From the NCBI RefSeq assembly GCF_000953825.1, contig NZ_BBUL01000097.1:1-64000 (forward strand): a stretch of 64,000 nucleotides of DNA, read 5' to 3'. Shown here piece after piece: positions 43,874-53,172 of the stretch. The stretch is from Cellvibrio sp. OA-2007 (GTDB lineage Bacteria > Pseudomonadota > Gammaproteobacteria > Pseudomonadales > Cellvibrionaceae). A model generated the notes under the pieces. The model searched no databases. It was not told the origin of the DNA and saw nothing but the letters and a program-made list of their open reading frames with translations. The position numbers and the translations under genes are program-made. Position 1 is the stretch's first letter. Each line of letters begins with the position of its first letter.

Positions 43874-45109
43874 ATGTCTGACTACTCAACTCACCCAACC
43901 GCATCGCGCATTTCATCCCAAGAATTTACGATCTTGATTGCGTTATTAATGTCAATCGTCGCCATGTCGATAGATGCACTGCTTCCTGCGCTGGGATTTA
44001 TTAGTCGCGATATTCCCCTCGCCCACAGCAATCAAGCTCAGTACATTATCAGCGCATTATTTCTGGGGATGGCGCTTGGCCAATTGGTCTGCGGCCCATT
44101 GTCGGATGCGACCGGACGCAAAAAAATTCTCTATGCCGGAATCCTGTTATTTTTTTGCGGCAGCGTAATGTGCTTCTTTGCACAGGACATGAATACCCTA
44201 CTTATCGGGCGTTTTATTCAAGGCTTGGGAGTCGCCGGGCCATATGTGTCAGCTATTTCAATTGTGCGCGATAAATATGCGGGCAATGAGATGGCGCGCA
44301 TCATGTCGCTGGTGATGATGATTTTTATTATGGTGCCTGCCCTCGCCCCCAGTATCGGCCAAGCAGTTTTGCTGGTGAGTTCATGGCGCTATATTTTTGT
44401 ACTTTATATTGTGTATGCACTCATCATTGGTGTGTGGATTTTTTTGCGGCTGGAAGAAACCCTACCCCAAGAGTATCGCATCCCCTTTAGTACCCGCGGG
44501 TTTATCGATGGTTTTAAGGAAGTAATCAGCAATTACACCACCATGTGTTACACCCTGTGTATGGGTTTATTTTTTGGCAGTTTTCTCGGCTATCTCAATT
44601 CATCACAACAAATTTTTCAGGATTTATTTCAAACCGGAAAATTGTTCACACTCTATTTTGGTGTATTAGCGTTGGTGTTTGGCGCGGCATCGCTAGTTAA
44701 TGCGCGTTTTGTCCAAAAATGGGGAATGGATTATTTATGTACCCGCGCGGTATTGGGCATCATTATTAGCTCCGCTATTTTTCTCGCACTGCAGATGATA
44801 CTCCCCGCCAATCTCTGGCTATTTATGATATACGCCTCAGTACTGTTTTTCTGTTTTGGTTTGGTGTTTGGCAATGTCAACGCTATGGCGATGGAACCCA
44901 TGGGGCATGTTGCCGGAATCGCATCAGCCATTATCGGCGCAACCTCATCGATTATGTCGATGCTGATCGGCACTGGAATTGGCCAAATGTATAACGGCAC
45001 CTTGATACCTGTCACCAGCGGTTTTTTAGTGTTGGCGACGTTGTCCTTGGTGATTTTGCAGCTGGCGCGCAACAAAAAAGCACAGCAAAACGAACCACTA
45101 ATGGATTAA
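43874..45109 (+). CDS. MFS drug exporter, Bcr/CflA family
   Basis: The 411-residue protein has twelve predicted membrane helices, starting with LIALLMSIVAMSIDALLPAL. The family motif GPLSDATGRKKIL between helices 2 and 3 and RFIQGLGVAGPYVSAISIVRDKY in helix 4 and after are typical of Bcr/CflA proton-driven exporters (bicyclomycin, chloramphenicol and others). The real substrate is unknown. It is monocistronic with a clear terminator after it. Confidence 0.9.
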   Translation: MSDYSTHPTASRISSQEFTILIALLMSIVAMSIDALLPALGFISRDIPLAHSNQAQYIISALFLGMALGQLVCGPLSDATGRKKILYAGILLFFCGSVMCFFAQDMNTLLIGRFIQGLGVAGPYVSAISIVRDKYAGNEMARIMSLVMMIFIMVPALAPSIGQAVLLVSSWRYIFVLYIVYALIIGVWIFLRLEETLPQEYRIPFSTRGFIDGFKEVISNYTTMCYTLCMGLFFGSFLGYLNSSQQIFQDLFQTGKLFTLYFGVLALVFGAASLVNARFVQKWGMDYLCTRAVLGIIISSAIFLALQMILPANLWLFMIYASVLFFCFGLVFGNVNAMAMEPMGHVAGIASAIIGATSSIMSMLIGTGIGQMYNGTLIPVTSGFLVLATLSLVILQLARNKKAQQNEPLMD

Positions 45110-45121
45110 ATAATATGAATA

Positions 45122-45156
45122 AGACCTTTCGCCATATACAGAAAGGTCTGCTTTTT
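45122..45156 (+). terminator. Rho-independent terminator of the MFS gene
   Basis: AGACCTTTC, a ten-base loop, GAAAGGTCT, then GCTTTTT. The stem is nine perfect pairs. Confidence 0.85.
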
Positions 45157-45333
45157 GCACGGCGACCGAACAAAAAGTCACTGGCATACTGCCCAGCAAC
45201 TGCGTAGTATGCGCGCCGACACCCTTAAGGTCAGTGTCGCCATCCTCTGTTGTCGAACACCTCAGCGTGTTTGCACATCTCAGCTCGCCAGACCTTGCCC
45301 GCCACGCGGGAGGCCGAGCAACAGGAAAACATT

Positions 45334-46728
45334 ATGTCATTTGAAACTCTCGGTCTTCGGGCCGATATTCTGCGTGCTATTGCCGATCAGGGTTACAGCA
45401 CCCCTACTCCTATTCAGTTACAAGCCATCCCTGCCGTTTTAAAAGGCGGTGATATTCTTGCTGGTGCCCAGACAGGAACCGGTAAAACAGCCGGTTTTAC
45501 TCTGCCGCTGCTAGAAAAATTGAGCGCAGCACCCGCAACGCAAACAGGTGGCCGTCGCCCGGTGCGCGCGCTTATTTTGACTCCAACTCGTGAACTTGCT
45601 GCACAAGTATTTGAAAGCGTGCGCGATTACGGCAAATACCTGCCATTGCGCTCAACTGTGGTTTTCGGTGGCGTGAGTATTAATCCGCAAATGATGAAAT
45701 TGCGCGGTGGTGTCGATATTCTGGTCGCTACACCAGGTCGTCTGCTCGATTTAGTTAATCAAAACGCCGTGAGTCTGCGTCAAGTTGAAGTGCTGGTTTT
45801 GGATGAAGCCGACCGCATGTTGGACATGGGCTTTATTCACGACATCAAAAAAGTTTTGGCGCTGCTGCCAAAACAACGCCAGAACCTGCTGTTCTCGGCT
45901 ACTTTTTCTGATGAAATTAAAGCGCTCGCCGATAAGTTATTAGACCAGCCAACACTGATTGAAGTAGCGCGCCGCAATACGGCGTCCGAGCGTGTGACCC
46001 AACGGGTTCACCCGGTTGATCGCAATCGCAAGCGCGAACTGTTATCGCATCTGATTAATCAGGGCGATTGGCAACAAGTGTTAATTTTTACCCGCACCAA
46101 ACATGGCGCAAATAAATTAACCGAACAATTACAAGATGATGGCATCAGCGCTGCTGCGATTCACGGCAATAAAAGCCAAGGCGCGCGCACCAAAGCGCTG
46201 GAAGATTTTAAACGCGGAGCGATTCGCGCACTGGTTGCAACCGATATTGCCGCGCGCGGAATTGATATCGACCAATTGCCACACGTGGTCAATTATGAAT
46301 TGCCCAACGTCCCGGAAGATTATGTGCATCGCATCGGCCGTACCGGTCGCGCTGACTCAGAAGGCATTGCGGTTTCACTAGTCTGTATCGATGAGATTAA
46401 ATTCTTACGCGATATCGAAAAACTGATCAAACGCGATATCGAAAAAGAAGTCATCGCCGGTTATGAACCCGATCCCAATGTAAAACCTGAACCCATTGTG
46501 TTGGGTCGCCGCATGACAATTGGTGCCGGCGCTGGCAAAAATGGCGGTGGAAGATCTGCTGCGAAAAAACCCGCTTTAGGGCAAAAACCTAAAAACGGTA
46601 ATGGCAAAACCCAACAGAAAGACGGCGCGCCACGCAAACCTCACACAGGCGCTAAACCGCAAGGCAATGGCAATCGTGCAAACGCAGGTAAACCACAGCA
46701 AGCTCGTCGCCCTCAGGCTGCAAACTAA
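45334..46728 (+). CDS. rhlE: DEAD-box RNA helicase, RhlE type
   Basis: The 464-residue helicase has the full motif set: Q motif (FETLGL ... [14 protein letters not shown]), motif [15 protein letters not shown], motif [19 protein letters not shown], and in the second domain [12 protein letters not shown] and HRIGRTGR. The C-terminal tail from about 405 is Gly/Lys/Asn/Gln-rich and basic, a likely RNA tether as in RhlE. I use the ATG at 45334 with AGGA upstream; the reading from 45250 has no conserved extension. A leader of about 175 bases precedes the start, and long leaders are common in cold-induced helicase genes. Confidence 0.92.
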   Translation: MSFETLGLRADILRAIADQGYSTPTPIQLQAIPAVLKGGDILAGAQTGTGKTAGFTLPLLEKLSAAPATQTGGRRPVRALILTPTRELAAQVFESVRDYGKYLPLRSTVVFGGVSINPQMMKLRGGVDILVATPGRLLDLVNQNAVSLRQVEVLVLDEADRMLDMGFIHDIKKVLALLPKQRQNLLFSATFSDEIKALADKLLDQPTLIEVARRNTASERVTQRVHPVDRNRKRELLSHLINQGDWQQVLIFTRTKHGANKLTEQLQDDGISAAAIHGNKSQGARTKALEDFKRGAIRALVATDIAARGIDIDQLPHVVNYELPNVPEDYVHRIGRTGRADSEGIAVSLVCIDEIKFLRDIEKLIKRDIEKEVIAGYEPDPNVKPEPIVLGRRMTIGAGAGKNGGGRSAAKKPALGQKPKNGNGKTQQKDGAPRKPHTGAKPQGNGNRANAGKPQQARRPQAAN

Positions 46729-46764
46729 TTATTAATTAGTAAACCTGAAATAAAGCCCGAAATA

Positions 46765-46788
46765 AAAAATCCCCGTAAGGGGATTTTT
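46765..46788. terminator. Bidirectional rho-independent terminator
   Basis: AAAAATCCCC, loop GTAA, GGGGATTTTT. It separates rhlE from the convergent lipoprotein gene. Confidence 0.9.
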
Positions 46789-46825
46789 ATTTGCCAAGAC
46801 TGCAAACCAACTTCGATAGCCAGTA

Positions 46826-47032
46826 TTAACAGTTCTTGTCGGACACTTCCTCACAAGCATCCTCAATGCCATCCTTAGCTTCATCGGCCGCGTCGTCCAG
46901 TGTATCGCGGGTTTCATCAAGCGCTTTATCAACATTTTCGCCCAGCTTTTCTGCAGCTCCATCATTGGAATCACAAGCAGCCAAGGGTGCAACTAACAAA
47001 GCGATGATAAATACACGTTGAAGTAAATTCAT
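46826..47032 (-). CDS. Small acidic lipoprotein of unknown function
   Basis: The 68-residue product has a lipoprotein signal peptide with lipobox LAAC (cysteine at about residue 20). The mature part is an acidic amphipathic helix (AEKLGENVDKALDETRDTL and on), ending in two further cysteines. It resembles small entericidin-like or apolipoprotein-like stress proteins, but I cannot name it. AAGGAG lies six bases before the ATG. A sigma-54-type promoter lies at 47075-47090, and the flanking genes encode a two-component cluster. Confidence 0.8.
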   Translation of the reverse strand: MNLLQRVFIIALLVAPLAACDSNDGAAEKLGENVDKALDETRDTLDDAADEAKDGIEDACEEVSDKNC

Positions 47033-47074
47033 AAAAAACTCCTTATCCATTAGTGGTGGTGACAAGGATACTAA

Positions 47075-47090
47075 TGCGGGTTATGTGCCA
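47075..47090 (-). promoter_or_regulatory. Candidate sigma-54 promoter of the lipoprotein gene
   Basis: The minus strand reads TGGCACATAACCCGCA: TGGCAC is perfect, GG and GC are ten bases apart, and the TT before GC is CC. Transcription would start near 47064, about 32 bases before the ATG. Confidence 0.5.
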
Positions 47091-47166
47091 ATTGTGCCAA
47101 ACGCCCTGTTGGCAAGGGGGTTAGTGCCGCAACAGAATTCATAGCGAGGAAATAACGCTAATAAAT

Positions 47167-47222
47167 TGCAATATTTACAAACAGAAATTCAAAAAAATAC
47201 AAATAGCCATACCAATATTGCA
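47167..47222. repeat. Nine-base inverted repeat, possible enhancer site
   Basis: TGCAATATT (47167-47175) and AATATTGCA (47214-47222) are perfect inverted copies 38 bases apart. They lie 100-160 bases upstream of the predicted sigma-54 start of the lipoprotein gene, the usual place for activator sites. Each contains the TTGCA or TGCAA unit also repeated at 54259-54287. Confidence 0.45.
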
Positions 47223-47232
47223 GCGGGATCTA

Positions 47233-49167
47233 TTAAACATTTAGCGCCGCCTCCAATTGTGCAAGCGACACAGGTTTTAACAAGCTGTTTGAAATGCCCG
47301 CTTCTACCGCGCGCAAGTTATCAACTGACTCACCGCTCGCAATTAGAATACGTATCGCTGGATAACGCTGATGAATTTTTGCAGCGCAAGCGTAACCATT
47401 CATATCCGGCAGATTTAAGTCCAGTAACGCAACATGCGGGATTTTTTGCTGCAGCGCTTGCAATGCGGCTTCTGCACTTTGCACACCTATCACCTGCCAA
47501 CCCATTAAACTTAATAACCCTTCCATCGCTGCCAGCGCATCTGCATCGTCCTCTACAACCAAAATCGATTTTGGTAAAAGCTCCGCATCTAAACGCGCTG
47601 TGTGTTTAACAGGTAAATAAGTGGCGAGGCATTTATATAACCGCGTTTGATCGAGCGGCTTACCTAAGTACGCGGTAAACCCCGAGGCATAACACTGATC
47701 CATATCCCCCTTCATATGGGCTGCCGTCAGAGCGACCAATGGTTGGGAATAGCCTTCGCGGCGTAATTGTTGCGCTGCTTGATGTCCATCCAAAATGGGC
47801 ATATGAATGTCCATCAAGATCAAATCAAAATGTTTGCCCAATAATTTATCGGCACTTACGATACGCACCGCTTCTGCGCCATCGCGGGCATAAACCACTT
47901 CAACACCGGTTAACTGTACAAAGTGTCCGATCAACATCCGAATGTCTCGTAAATCATCCACCACCAACACTCGTCCGCTAAAACGGGGAATTGCAACTTG
48001 ATGATCAGGTGCCACATCCATATTTAATTGCAAAACTTCAGTCTCAACACCTTCAATTGGACCTGGGTCTAAAGTAAAACTAAATTCACTGCCTTTGCCC
48101 ACTTCACTATCAACTTGAATGTGTCCACCCAAGCGCTCAATCAATTGTTTACTTATAGTCAACCCCAAACCAGTACCTGCACGCGGATGGACTTGCGCAT
48201 TTTTCGATTGCACAAAAGGCTCAAAAATTACCGCGAGCGTTTCAGAACAAATACCTATGCCGGAATCTTTAATACAAAAGCGCAATTTATTTTTTTCATT
48301 TTCATAACACCAATCGATTTTTAATAGCACCTCACCCTCATGGGTAAATTTAATCGCATTACCCATTAAATTGAGCAAAATTTGCCGCAACCGCATGGGG
48401 TCAGTGTAAATAGTCACCGGTAATGGCTGGGGCGCTTCTACGCGCAATTTGAGGTTTTTATCGATGGCTGCGCCCTGCATCAGAAAATAAATATCCGTCA
48501 AAAAAGCGGATAATGAAACGGATTGCGCCTCTAACTCCAACTTACCTGCTTCAATTTTTGAGAGATCAAGAATGTCGTTGAGCAAACCCAATAAATGTTT
48601 TCCGTTGCGGTGAATTATGCGCAAATGTGCTGCGCTCTCAGTGTCAGAGCTTTTATTTAATAAGAGCTCGGTAAACCCTAGAATCGCCGATAAAGGGGTG
48701 CGCAACTCATGGCTTAAATGCGCTAGAAATTCACTTTTTAAACGGTTCTCTGCCTCAGCCTTTAAACGCTCTACCCGCTCCCGCTCCACTTCGCGCCGCG
48801 CCAATGCATAGCGTATCGAACGCGCTAATTGCTCCGCACTAAGATGAGACTTCACCAAATAATCGACGGCACCTGCACGCAATGCCTGCCGATCAACCTC
48901 AATTTGGTGCATTCCAGTAAGCAATATTATGGGGCCAGAGAATCCAACCTCATTGGCAAAGGTCAACAACTCAATGCCATCGCGCGCGCCCAGTTTATAA
49001 TCCATCAGACAAAGATCGTGGCGATTTTCACGCAGCAGTAACTGCCCTGCTTCATAGGTAGGCGCCCAATCAAACGTACAGGTTTGACTAATTTCTGCTA
49101 TTAAATCTTTAACAAGAAAAAAATCATCTTCATCGTCATCGATAATTAACAGTTTTACATTTTGCAT
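47233..49167 (-). CDS. Cytoplasmic hybrid sensor kinase (REC-HisKA-HATPase-REC-REC)
   Basis: The 644-residue protein has no membrane segment. A receiver at 1-120 (D56 in LMDYKLG) is joined by a coiled coil to a HisKA domain (H153 in AHLSHELRTPLSA), then an HATPase domain (NLMGNAIKFT, DSGIGI, GTGLGLTISKQL). Two further receivers follow at about 385-505 (ILMDIHMPILDG) and 525-640 (ALLDLNLPDMNG). Such kinases often take input through the N-terminal receiver from another kinase. It is the last gene of a five-gene signalling cluster and follows the single-domain regulator after 28 bases. Confidence 0.92.
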   Translation of the reverse strand: MQNVKLLIIDDDEDDFFLVKDLIAEISQTCTFDWAPTYEAGQLLLRENRHDLCLMDYKLGARDGIELLTFANEVGFSGPIILLTGMHQIEVDRQALRAGAVDYLVKSHLSAEQLARSIRYALARREVERERVERLKAEAENRLKSEFLAHLSHELRTPLSAILGFTELLLNKSSDTESAAHLRIIHRNGKHLLGLLNDILDLSKIEAGKLELEAQSVSLSAFLTDIYFLMQGAAIDKNLKLRVEAPQPLPVTIYTDPMRLRQILLNLMGNAIKFTHEGEVLLKIDWCYENEKNKLRFCIKDSGIGICSETLAVIFEPFVQSKNAQVHPRAGTGLGLTISKQLIERLGGHIQVDSEVGKGSEFSFTLDPGPIEGVETEVLQLNMDVAPDHQVAIPRFSGRVLVVDDLRDIRMLIGHFVQLTGVEVVYARDGAEAVRIVSADKLLGKHFDLILMDIHMPILDGHQAAQQLRREGYSQPLVALTAAHMKGDMDQCYASGFTAYLGKPLDQTRLYKCLATYLPVKHTARLDAELLPKSILVVEDDADALAAMEGLLSLMGWQVIGVQSAEAALQALQQKIPHVALLDLNLPDMNGYACAAKIHQRYPAIRILIASGESVDNLRAVEAGISNSLLKPVSLAQLEAALNV

Positions 49168-49195
49168 ATGACTGCCGCCTCGCCTGTAGAGCTTG

Positions 49196-49645
49196 CTATT
49201 CGTAGGGCAACTCTACAAACTCTACCCAATATTTACCCAGGGTTCGCATTAGCTCAACCAGCGCATCAAAGGTGACAGGTTTGGTGATATAAGAAGCGGC
49301 GCCAAGATCGTAGCCTTTAAACATATCCTCCTCCGCTTTGGAGGTTGTTAAAATGACTACCGGAATACGCCGCAATCGCGGGTCAGATTTAATTTCTGCC
49401 AATGCTTCCCGGCCATCCATTTTGGGCATATTTAAATCGAGCAGAATTAAACCTGGCATAGGGTGAAGTGTGCGATCAGCGAACTCATCATCACCGCGTA
49501 AATACCGCAACAACTGCACACCATCTTCAACAAAATGCAGTTCATTAAGCACACGGCTTTCATGCATTGCATCCTGTGCTAATAAGCGATCATCAGCATC
49601 ATCATCCGCCATCAAAATGACCAGTGTTTTTTTGGGGATATTCAT
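49196..49645 (-). CDS. Single-domain response regulator, Rcp1-like
   Basis: The 149-residue protein is a lone receiver domain: acidic DDD at 14-16, phospho-acceptor D70 in LILLDLNMPKMDG, Thr in ILTTSK and Lys in ITKPV. The loop insertion before beta-3 (RGDDEFADRTLHPMP) is typical of Rcp1-type regulators that pair with phytochrome-like kinases such as the neighbouring CHASE3 kinase. I use the ATG at 49645 with AAGGATG upstream. It probably relays phosphate from that kinase to another protein. Confidence 0.92.
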   Translation of the reverse strand: MNIPKKTLVILMADDDADDRLLAQDAMHESRVLNELHFVEDGVQLLRYLRGDDEFADRTLHPMPGLILLDLNMPKMDGREALAEIKSDPRLRRIPVVILTTSKAEEDMFKGYDLGAASYITKPVTFDALVELMRTLGKYWVEFVELPYE

Positions 49646-49699
49646 ATCTACATCCTTTGTGAAATTCAGTTGTAATAACGGCAATAAAATAGATTGTTA

Positions 49700-51193
49700 C
49701 TATTCATCCATTAGTAAATCTGCCAATGACTCCATAGCTACCTGTGTCATTGGCAGATGAATAATAAATACAGCACCCTCACCCGGCGCACTCTGTGCGG
49801 TAATAGTTCCACCATGGCGCTCAATAATTTTTTTGCACAAAGCCAAACCTATACCTGTGCCTGAATACTCATCCCGCCCATGCAGGCGCTGAAATAAACT
49901 AAATACACGCTCGGCATATTGCACCTCAAAACCAATCCCCTGGTCGGCAAAACGCAAACAGCACCATAAACGCTCGTCGTCGGCTAAGGGTGAAGCAAGA
50001 TTTATTTCACAAGTTACCGTAATAATTGGCCGTGCACCCGGCGCATGAAACTTCAAACTGTTGGAAATTAAATTCATAAACACTTGCGCAATTTGTGAGC
50101 CATCTACATCCAGGGTTGGCAAAGGATCCATATGTAACTGAGCTCCCGACTCTTCTATTGCATAATCAAGATCACCCATTACCTCATGCATGATTTTATT
50201 TAAATCAATTTTTTCGAAGGGACGCTGTTTGGTAGTCACACGCGAAAAACTCAATAAATCATCAATCAAAACCGACATGCGACCTGACGCAGCCTGCATG
50301 CGCCCCACGTAATCCGCCCCACATTCTCCCAACTCCGCCGAGAATTTTTGCTGCAGCCGATCACCAAATGCGCGAATTTTTCGCAAGGGCTCTTGTAAAT
50401 CATGGGATGCCACAAAAGCAAATTCTTCGAGCTCACGATTGCTACGCTGTAACTCTTCAGAGTATTGTAATAATACTTGTGTGCGCGCACTTACTTTGTC
50501 TTCCAGTTCGGCATTAGCGTTTGCCAATTCATCATTAAGCAATGCCACTTTTGACGCATTGCGATACCACAGAAAAAAAACGCCTAGCGACAATGCCAAG
50601 CCAATACCATTCGCCAGCAATAAAGTAACAATAATGAATTCACGATTTTTAGCCGCACTCGCTTTGCTTTTTCCTAACAAAGCAAATTCCTCATGCTCCA
50701 TTTCTTTAATCATTTGAGATATTGCGCGCATCAGCTCAATACCTTCATCGGTTTTAACCTGTCGTATAGCAGAGAGAATTTTATCGCGGTCGGTTAAGGC
50801 TACGATTCGCTGCATTTCATGAATTTTATCGCGAACATGCTTGTAAAGAGTTTTAAAGCGCTCTTTTTGCACCGGTAACTCAGTAGAAGACTCGCTCAGT
50901 TTATGCAACAACTCATCGATAGAGCCCAGGGTTTGATGATAGGGCTCCAGGTATTCGGGATCGGTTGTCAGCAAATAACCGCGCTGACTTGATTCAGCAG
51001 CGGCAAGCTCTCTATGCAAATCTTTGATCAAGTTAATGGTTTGCAAGGTGTTATTAATACTGACATTGTTTGCGGTAATCACATCAATAGCGCGATAAGC
51101 CAGTACAGCACTGACTGAAAAGAAAGTGATCGCAGCCACTAGTGCCATCACCCAAATAGAGCGGGGAATTTTACTCAACGTATTTGAATTCAT
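49700..51193 (-). CDS. Membrane sensor histidine kinase with CHASE3 domain
   Basis: The 497-residue kinase has transmembrane helices at about 14-33 and 186-209 around a helical periplasmic CHASE3-type sensor (AAAESSQRGYLLTTDPEYLEPY). A coiled coil leads to the HisKA domain with H264 in VASHDLQEPLRKI, which is the variant seen in cyanobacterial phytochrome-like kinases, and the HATPase domain (NLISNSLKFH, DQGIGFE, GTGIGLALCKKI). No receiver is fused. It lies between the small dimerisation-domain gene and the Rcp1-like regulator. Confidence 0.93.
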   Translation of the reverse strand: MNSNTLSKIPRSIWVMALVAAITFFSVSAVLAYRAIDVITANNVSINNTLQTINLIKDLHRELAAAESSQRGYLLTTDPEYLEPYHQTLGSIDELLHKLSESSTELPVQKERFKTLYKHVRDKIHEMQRIVALTDRDKILSAIRQVKTDEGIELMRAISQMIKEMEHEEFALLGKSKASAAKNREFIIVTLLLANGIGLALSLGVFFLWYRNASKVALLNDELANANAELEDKVSARTQVLLQYSEELQRSNRELEEFAFVASHDLQEPLRKIRAFGDRLQQKFSAELGECGADYVGRMQAASGRMSVLIDDLLSFSRVTTKQRPFEKIDLNKIMHEVMGDLDYAIEESGAQLHMDPLPTLDVDGSQIAQVFMNLISNSLKFHAPGARPIITVTCEINLASPLADDERLWCCLRFADQGIGFEVQYAERVFSLFQRLHGRDEYSGTGIGLALCKKIIERHGGTITAQSAPGEGAVFIIHLPMTQVAMESLADLLMDE

Positions 51194-51223
51194 TTTGCTT
51201 GCTTCCGAACAGTTTTTTGGCGG

Positions 51224-51439
51224 CTATTCATCCGTTTCTATACCATTGAGCAAAGGGGAATTTTTTACCTCATCTAAAATTTGACTGCCTCGTTTACACT
51301 CAACCAAAATAGTCTCAAAGATACTAATCGCTTTGTGTAAATCGCCCGTGCGCTGCAGGGTTAGTTTTCCCAACTCAGCATTAATGGAGATTGTATTAAG
51401 TGGATTGCGCAAGTCATGAATAAACTGATTTTTGTTCAT
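51224..51439 (-). CDS. Stand-alone histidine kinase dimerisation (HisKA-like) domain protein
   Basis: The 71-residue protein is a two-helix hairpin with the H-box FIHDLRNPLNTISINAE near its N-terminus (His8) and a second helix (LHKAISIFETILVECKRGSQIL). That is the size and layout of a kinase DHp domain, and there is no ATPase or receiver after it. The H-D-x-x-N phosphatase-type motif is intact. It may act as a phosphotransferase, a phosphatase or a dominant partner of the neighbouring CHASE3 kinase. The ATG at 51439 has AGGTG upstream; a GTG at 51448 is possible. It follows the NtrC-type gene after about 40 bases. Confidence 0.7.
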   Translation of the reverse strand: MNKNQFIHDLRNPLNTISINAELGKLTLQRTGDLHKAISIFETILVECKRGSQILDEVKNSPLLNGIETDE

Positions 51440-51479
51440 CGCCAGCACCTGTTCTCATTATCATTAAAGCTCTTTATGA

Positions 51480-52802
51480 TTAAAACTCTGCCTCACCATA
51501 TGCATTTAAACGGTTGTAAAGCGTTTTTAGGCTAATACCTAAAATATCTGCTGCTTGTTTTTTATCACCGTCAAAATGCTCCAGTGTTGACTCAATCAGC
51601 TCACGCTCCACCTCTTCAACTGTTTTTCCAACTCGAATACCTGCCGTTGTATGAGCCTGTGTTTTAGAGAAAGGGGATGATAGCTTTTCAGGTAAAACTA
51701 ATATTTTTTTACTCTGATCCGCCATAATATACGCACGATGAATGGCATGGCGCAGCTCTCGCACATTACCTGGCCAATCGTAATCTATTAAACGCCGCAG
51801 AGATTCGTCACTAATGCCTATTTCGCCATTATATTCATGATTAAAATTCGCCAGAAAATATCTCACCAATAAAGGAATATCTTCTTTGCGAGAGCGCAAC
51901 GGAGGAATATGAATAGGAAAAACGGCCAAGCGGAAATACAAATCCTCCCGCAAACAACCTTGTTGGGCTATATCCTGCTCTGCACGATTGGTCGCTGAAA
52001 TCACGCGACAATTGATATCCACCGTACTGATAGCACCAACACGGGTAATTTTTTTCACCTCTAATGCGCGCAACAAATTTGGTTGAAGATCGACCGGCAT
52101 TTCAGTTACTTCATCCAAAAATAATGTCCCTTTACTGGCCTGCTCGAACACACCAATTTTACGCTGTACAGCACCAGTAAAGGCCCCCTTTTCATGTCCA
52201 AACAATTCACTTCCAATCAGTTCCCGAGAAAATGCACCGCAATTGGTGGCAACAAAATCACCCTCTACATTACTTGCGTAATGAATCGCTGCCGCCACCA
52301 TCTCTTTACCTACCCCACTTTCACCCAACAACATAATATTTGCTTTTGTTGTAGCTACACGTGAGATCATTTCGTACAAATGCTGCATAGGTGCAGATTC
52401 ACCTACCAAATAGTTGAAATGCAATTCGCCCGATGGATTGCGAAGAGAAGGAGTTATTTTTTCATCGAAAAGAGATTTGAGTTGCTGCAGATCAATCGGC
52501 TTGATGAGATAGCCAATATTTGCCCCGTAGAGATTTTTGACAATTGATTTGATAGATGGATGACCGGTAATCAAGGTAATTTTTGTTTTACTATTCGCCG
52601 GTATACCTTCCAACAGATGTAGCCCACTACCATCGGGCAAAATAAGATCCAAAATAACATGAGTAAATTGATGGTTAGACATCAATTTACGTGCTGCCGC
52701 AACAGTATCTGCGGCCGTTACACTGTGCCCTAACAGTTGCAGTAATTGTACAGTTGCTTCCAAAAAGCGATTATCATCGTCAACCAATAAAACATCAGCC
52801 AC
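51480..52802 (-). CDS. NtrC-family sigma-54-dependent response regulator
   Basis: The 440-residue activator has an N-terminal receiver (D52 in VILDLILPDG), a central AAA+ domain at about 132-365 with Walker A GESGVGKE, the sigma-54-contacting GAFTGA loop (HEKGAFTGAV), Walker B GTLFLDEV and the arginine-finger region, and a C-terminal Fis-type helix-turn-helix (KQAADILGISLKTLYNRL). All parts needed for sigma-54 activation are present. It heads the signalling cluster. The nearby sigma-54-type promoters at 47075, 54179 and 54538 are natural candidates for its targets. Confidence 0.94.
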   Translation of the reverse strand: MADVLLVDDDNRFLEATVQLLQLLGHSVTAADTVAAARKLMSNHQFTHVILDLILPDGSGLHLLEGIPANSKTKITLITGHPSIKSIVKNLYGANIGYLIKPIDLQQLKSLFDEKITPSLRNPSGELHFNYLVGESAPMQHLYEMISRVATTKANIMLLGESGVGKEMVAAAIHYASNVEGDFVATNCGAFSRELIGSELFGHEKGAFTGAVQRKIGVFEQASKGTLFLDEVTEMPVDLQPNLLRALEVKKITRVGAISTVDINCRVISATNRAEQDIAQQGCLREDLYFRLAVFPIHIPPLRSRKEDIPLLVRYFLANFNHEYNGEIGISDESLRRLIDYDWPGNVRELRHAIHRAYIMADQSKKILVLPEKLSSPFSKTQAHTTAGIRVGKTVEEVERELIESTLEHFDGDKKQAADILGISLKTLYNRLNAYGEAEF

Positions 52803-52911
52803 AAGTAAACTCCTCTCATTAGCTAGTCGGCATCCAAGCTCATTCTAGCATCAGCAGGATATTAAAAATCAGCACCAATTAATAACTTCGCGATGAAAAT
52901 CACCTTTACAT

Positions 52912-53172
52912 TTAATTACGGTGTGGCGCCTGAGGAAGGAGAAATGGCATTAGAGAAGGCAATAATACTGTGCGCAACAAGCGTATCATCAACCCTTGTC
53001 GCACAAGCAGAAACGGGGCGACCGCTCCAAACACAAACGGTGCAAATATAAATGTTGCCAGAAATGAACCTGATCCGCTGGTTTTCAACCTGTGACCGTA
53101 CTGGTGTAACAAAACAGATCTCTGCAACACTAAACAATCATTTTTCTGTTGAATGTCTTTCATTAAATTCAT
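52912..53172 (-). CDS. Small YqjK-like membrane protein
   Basis: The 86-residue product has a polar N-terminus (KDIQQKNDCLVLQRSVLLHQYGHRL) and hydrophobic C-terminal segments. The order DUF883-YqjE-like-this gene matches E. coli yqjD-yqjE-yqjK, so I call it YqjK-like by position and shape; sequence identity is weak. GGAG lies eight bases before the ATG at 53172. The start lies inside the end of the preceding gene. Confidence 0.6.
   Translation of the reverse strand: MNLMKDIQQKNDCLVLQRSVLLHQYGHRLKTSGSGSFLATFIFAPFVFGAVAPFLLVRQGLMIRLLRTVLLPSLMPFLLPQAPHRN

Noticed and set aside
43752-43937. 61-codon plus-strand frame before the MFS gene
   Set aside because: It overlaps the MFS start, lacks a ribosome-binding site and has no recognisable pattern.
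47166-47609. 147-codon plus-strand frame under the hybrid kinase
   Set aside because: It is antisense to the conserved third receiver domain and has no translation signals.
52820-52836. Sigma-54 promoter before the NtrC-type gene
   Set aside because: Only TGG and GC at the right spacing match; the CACG and TTGC parts are poor.
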